NCBI GenBank assembly: GCA_024180945.1
Contig: JAKSGN010000021.1
Coordinates: forward strand, 1,364,001 to 1,428,000
DNA: 64,000 nucleotides
Reading direction: 5' to 3'
DNA from: Macrophomina tecta
Taxonomy: Eukaryota; Ascomycota; Dothideomycetes; Botryosphaeriales; Botryosphaeriaceae
The notes below the pieces were generated by a model. It did no database searches, had not been told where the DNA came from, and worked only from the letters and a program-made list of their open reading frames with translations. The translations under genes and the position numbers were made by a program. The stretch's first letter is position 1, and each line of letters starts with the position of its first letter. Positions 60,446-64,000 of the stretch are shown in pieces.

Positions 60446-60513
60446 TCTAGGATCGCTACTAGTTTATTGAAATTTTTGTGTTGTGTTGAATAACTTGAGT
60501 TCAAAGTGTGATG

Positions 60514-60567
60514 TTGGTGAGGAAGTGGACGGCTCGGTGGTTTGGACGGCTCGGTGGTGAAACACGT
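60514..60567 (-). repeat. Right TIR of the 59-kb Fot/pogo-type element
   Basis: Mirror of 58,715-58,768; followed by the TA target duplication. Confidence 0.95.
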
Positions 60568-61122
60568 TAGTTATTTAGATTAAGATAATAATAGTTAATT
60601 ATCTACTCTTATTATTAAGTAAGCTTAACTAATATTATAAATTAGACTAGTAGTTCTAGCTTACTTAGATTAATATATTTAAATATATTAGTACGTTATA
60701 TATATAACTAAATAAAATTAAACTAGATATTCTAGTCTAGAGAGTCTTTTAGAATAATAATTAACTTTAAAGATATTATAGTTATTAATTTTAATATATT
60801 ATTTACTAGATTAGTTCTTTAGTTATACGTATAAAACAGGCTAATAGATTAACTAATTACTTAGAAATATAGTAATAGTATTAGCTATAGCTTACTTATA
60901 TATAGCTATACTATAATAGGTATAGTTAGCTATTATTAGCTATTATTATATTATAGTATATACCTTTAGTTAGCTAATAATAGTTAAGGTTATATACTAC
61001 TAGTAGTATTATATACTTAAGCTACTTTAAATATCGACTAGATATCTTAGAATAACTAAAAAGTAATTATAAATAATACTTTAGATAGTAAAAGATATTA
61101 AATATATATCTAGACTTATAAC

Positions 61123-61263
61123 TATTAGATTTAATATTAATACTATTAATTAAGAATAAGTAGTATAAAATATATAAAAAATACTTAAAAAAGTTCTCTT
61201 ATTTATTCTTTTTTATAACTAAGCTAAAGTTTATTATATATATATATATATAATATTCTAATA
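61123..61263 (-). repeat. LTR of the inverted Copia
   Basis: About 141 bp. It starts (minus strand) TATTAGAATATTATATAT and ends ATTAAATCTAATA. A TA dinucleotide run of about nine units replaces the ACGTGTATATACG stretch and explains the extra length. Confidence 0.75.
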
Positions 61264-64000
61264 AGAATTTACTAAACTAAGTAATACTAGGTATAAATCT
61301 CTAGTACTATATTATAGTATAGCCTTTATAGAGTTAGAAAACTATAGAGTAGAGAGATAAGTAAAGAGTATAGCTATAATATAAAAAGAATCTATAACGA
61401 AATATATAGCTTACGTAATACTAAGAGATTAATATATTTAATCTTATATACCTTAGATATCCACGAATAGATTAACTAGATTAAAGATACTATTAATCTA
61501 TTAATACTCTAACTTCTACCTAGATTAGAAATAGATTAATACTAGATTATAGATCTTTTTTATATATATATAAACTATACTTCTTAGATAGCTTTAACTT
61601 TTATAGTTAACTTTAATAATAATTTATATATTATTAGTAATATAGCTTTTATATATAGTACTTAGTCTTATTATATATTTTAACTTACTTTTACTCTCTT
61701 CTTATATCTACTTAAGAAAAACCCCCTTAATAGATTTTCTTTCTCTTTAGTATTTAGATTCTTAGAGGTAGAGGCCTACTTATTATACTTTAACTACTAT
61801 TTTTATAAGAAGAGAAAGGCTCTAAAATTAAGTCTTATTAAATAAGATATTACTTTCTAATAAGTTTAGAAAATAGTAATAGTACTAGAATCTTAGATAG
61901 AGATTAACCTAACTAAGAATTAAATTTAGAATACCTAGGGGCTAGCTTAGCCCGTATAGTAAATAAAGCCTACTAGAGCTAAGTTCTTATAGCTTCTTAA
62001 GAAGCTAAAGGCTTAAAATACTTAATTATTTAAGTATATAATAAAGCGAAATACTACTAAGATTAAAGTAGTAGTACCTAAGAAGTTTAATAAAGATAAA
62101 AAGAAGCTCTAATTATTTCTACTCTAGATATAACGCTACCTCTAGTTTAATTAAGCGTAATTTAATAGTAATACTAAAGAAGTACTCTTTATATTAATTT
62201 ATTTTAAGGAAACGGCGGAGATATAAATAAAATTATATTTTTGTAACTATCTAGCTAATAAATACTCTCTTAAGAAGAGATAGAAAAAGACTAAAAAAAT
62301 CTTTAATATCTATATAGGATTTATAGATAATCTTAGAACTACTTTTAATAATTAAAATAAAGTTTATAAAGCCTCTAACAATATTATAACCGTTAAATAA
62401 CTAGAATCTATAGCTATCTATATAACTAAGTCTTAATAGCTTATAGCCTATCTTAAATAGTTAGATAAGGCTTTTCGTGACCTCTTCTATAAAGACCTAA
62501 AGAAAGAAGTTAAAAAGAATATAATTATCTATAAATATCTAACTATTTTTTAAAAGATAGTAGACCTTACATCTTAAATTAATAGTTATATATACGAATA
62601 AAAGATAGGTTCTTAATAAGCTAATACCTTAAAGCTTTATTATAAAAAAATAATTCTTAAAGATAAAGATACTATAGCCCTTAACGCGGCTAATAGATAG
62701 AATTCTAAGAAGAATAATAATAATAATTAAAATAATAATAAGAAGCCTAAAGAACCTAATCTAAACTAGATAAATAAGTAAAAATAGCGCTATAAGAATT
62801 AACTCTATATTATCTATAGTAGTAATAAGTACTTTTCTTCTAAGTACCCGTAGAACCTACGTAATAAGAAAGATAGAAAATAGACCTTAAGCGCTTAACG
62901 TAAAGTATTAGTTATATTCTACTAAAATAATTATAATATACTATACTAAATAACCTACTATAATAATAACTACTAGATATATTAAAGTAGTAAAAATATA
63001 TTAGAATAGTACCCCTATAAACCACGATAATTCGATATAATAACTAGAAACGAGAAAGTTATTAAGACTAATAATATTATTATTAGCTTTTTCTTAGATA
63101 AGAAACTCGTAAATAGTAAAACTAAAGAACTATATAACTCGACGAATAGTAAAGTAGAAGCTATACTAAATTCTATAACTTTTTTAGAACTTAAGTATCT
63201 TATAGCTAAGTATAGAATTAGTATAGAAATAATAAATAAGAATAATTAGCTTATCTAAATAATCTAGATTTTCTACGAAAAAGGATTAGCTCTTATAATA
63301 CTATAAATATAGCACTAAGGGACCCTCTAGAAAACCTAAATTAAGTAAAATAGAAAGAAGTACGAACTTATTATTACGAAGAAAACCGCACTTATAATAC
63401 TTTATTATTAAGAAATAACTACTTAATAGTAAATAAACTATAACTTTTTTTAAGAATTAGTATAGATTCTTTATTAATACGGTATAGTAACTATCTAGAA
63501 CTATATACTCTAGTAGATACTAAATAAGAAACTTAACTAACTAGCTTTCTAATACTAAGTATAAAAAAATATAGTCTACTAGTAAAAATAGCTATATACT
63601 AATAAATAAACTAACTAGAAGTAAGTATACCTTTAAGTTAATAAATAGAAAGACTATATATATAGCGAAGTCTATAACTATCTAAAGCTAAAAAACTAAA
63701 TGGCCCTATAGTATTAAAATTAACCTAAGGGCTATAGTCTAGGTTTCTTTATATAGTATTATATATATCGGAAATAGAAACTCTTACTAGAAAAAAACTT
63801 TAGAGATAATTTAAGATTATAAAAGTTCTATAAAAATATAAGATCTTAATACTAGTTAATAGTAAATTAAGTGGAGACTTTATCTATAATAAGCTAGTAT
63901 AAGAATTAAATATTTCTTATTAAAAAAAAAAGAGCTCTACTCTCTTAGTAAATTTAATAAAAGAAACGCTAACTACAAAAAAAATAGATACGTATTAAAA
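61264..64000 (+). mobile_element. Further Gypsy-like element, runs off the right edge
   Basis: It opens with an LTR remnant (61,264 to about 61,790) that shares ATACTTCTTAGATAG and TTTTATAGTTAAC with the other Gypsy LTRs but is otherwise different. The internal region starts at GGCCTACTTATTATACTTTA like the other copies. It has gag (about 62,100-62,600) and a knuckle relic (about 62,800-62,850, Tyr and Ile in place of Cys). All frames are closed. The 3' part lies outside the window. Confidence 0.65.

Larger units (their letters stand above)
58715..60567 (+). mobile_element. Fot/pogo-type DNA transposon, 1,853 bp, inside the inverted Copia
   Basis: Perfect 54-bp TIRs (58,715-58,768; 60,514-60,567) are flanked by TA (58,713-58,714; 60,568-60,569). 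The TIR begins ACGTGTTTCACCACCGAG and contains CCACCGAGCCGTCCA twice. The interior has the composition of ordinary genes amid very AT-rich DNA. The joined flanks reproduce uninterrupted Copia sequence (AACTATAAG, empty site at 38,541-38,542), proving TA duplication. Confidence 0.95.
58206..61263 (-). mobile_element. Third Copia copy, inverted, interrupted by a DNA transposon
   Basis: On the minus strand it starts with an LTR (61,123-61,263) and continues with 5' leader and gag (down to 60,570 and then 58,714-58,206) matching 37,842-39,050 of the complete Copia. It is split by the element at 58,715-60,567 and truncated at 58,206 by the inverted Gypsy LTR. It is much more AT-rich than the complete Copia, so RIP has gone further here. 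Confidence 0.8.

Overview
The window looks like nuclear DNA of a filamentous ascomycete (Pezizomycotina). It has short GT-AG introns (about 50-80 nt), Zn2Cys6 and C2H2 regulators, a fungal-type delta-9 desaturase with a C-terminal cytochrome b5 domain, Fot/pogo-type and Tad-like elements, and a long TpA-rich block with the marks of repeat-induced point mutation (RIP). It falls into two compartments with a sharp border near 29,037.

Left compartment (1-29,037), mixed base composition. Few genes here are intact. The two convincing ones are the OLE1-type fatty-acid desaturase (14,410-15,833, minus) and a Myb/SANT-like nuclear protein (26,047-28,052, minus, five-prime end uncertain). Much of the rest is decaying genes: a hybrid histidine kinase fragment with its H-box, a possible GAF-domain piece, a seven-exon Zn2Cys6 regulator with three premature TAA codons and a lost zinc-binding cysteine, a frameshifted second Zn2Cys6 gene, two C2H2 fragments, and a DUF7924-like gene with a stop and a frame change. 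Scattered among them are Tad-like LINE fragments, a solo Copia LTR, a three-copy dispersed repeat, and a nearly intact Fot/pogo-type transposon sitting 220 bp upstream of the desaturase start codon.

Right compartment (29,038-64,000), extremely TpA-rich. About 1 kb of featureless AT DNA is followed by nested, RIP-degraded LTR retrotransposons. These are two Gypsy elements with type A LTRs (30,122 and 45,002), a Gypsy with type B LTRs (49,676-57,418), a solo type B LTR, an inverted type A LTR, a complete Copia with perfect 5-bp target duplication (37,842-43,444) inside an older Copia, a third Copia in inverted orientation (58,206-61,263), and the start of a further Gypsy-like element running off the right edge. 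A second Fot/pogo-type element (58,715-60,567) with normal base composition sits inside the inverted Copia and arrived late.

The genes do not form a pathway or cluster. The biology on display is genome defence and decay: transposition into a gene-poor region, RIP of the repeats, and RIP-like or ordinary decay of neighbouring regulatory genes. I found no tRNA, rRNA, CRISPR array, or convincing novel gene system.
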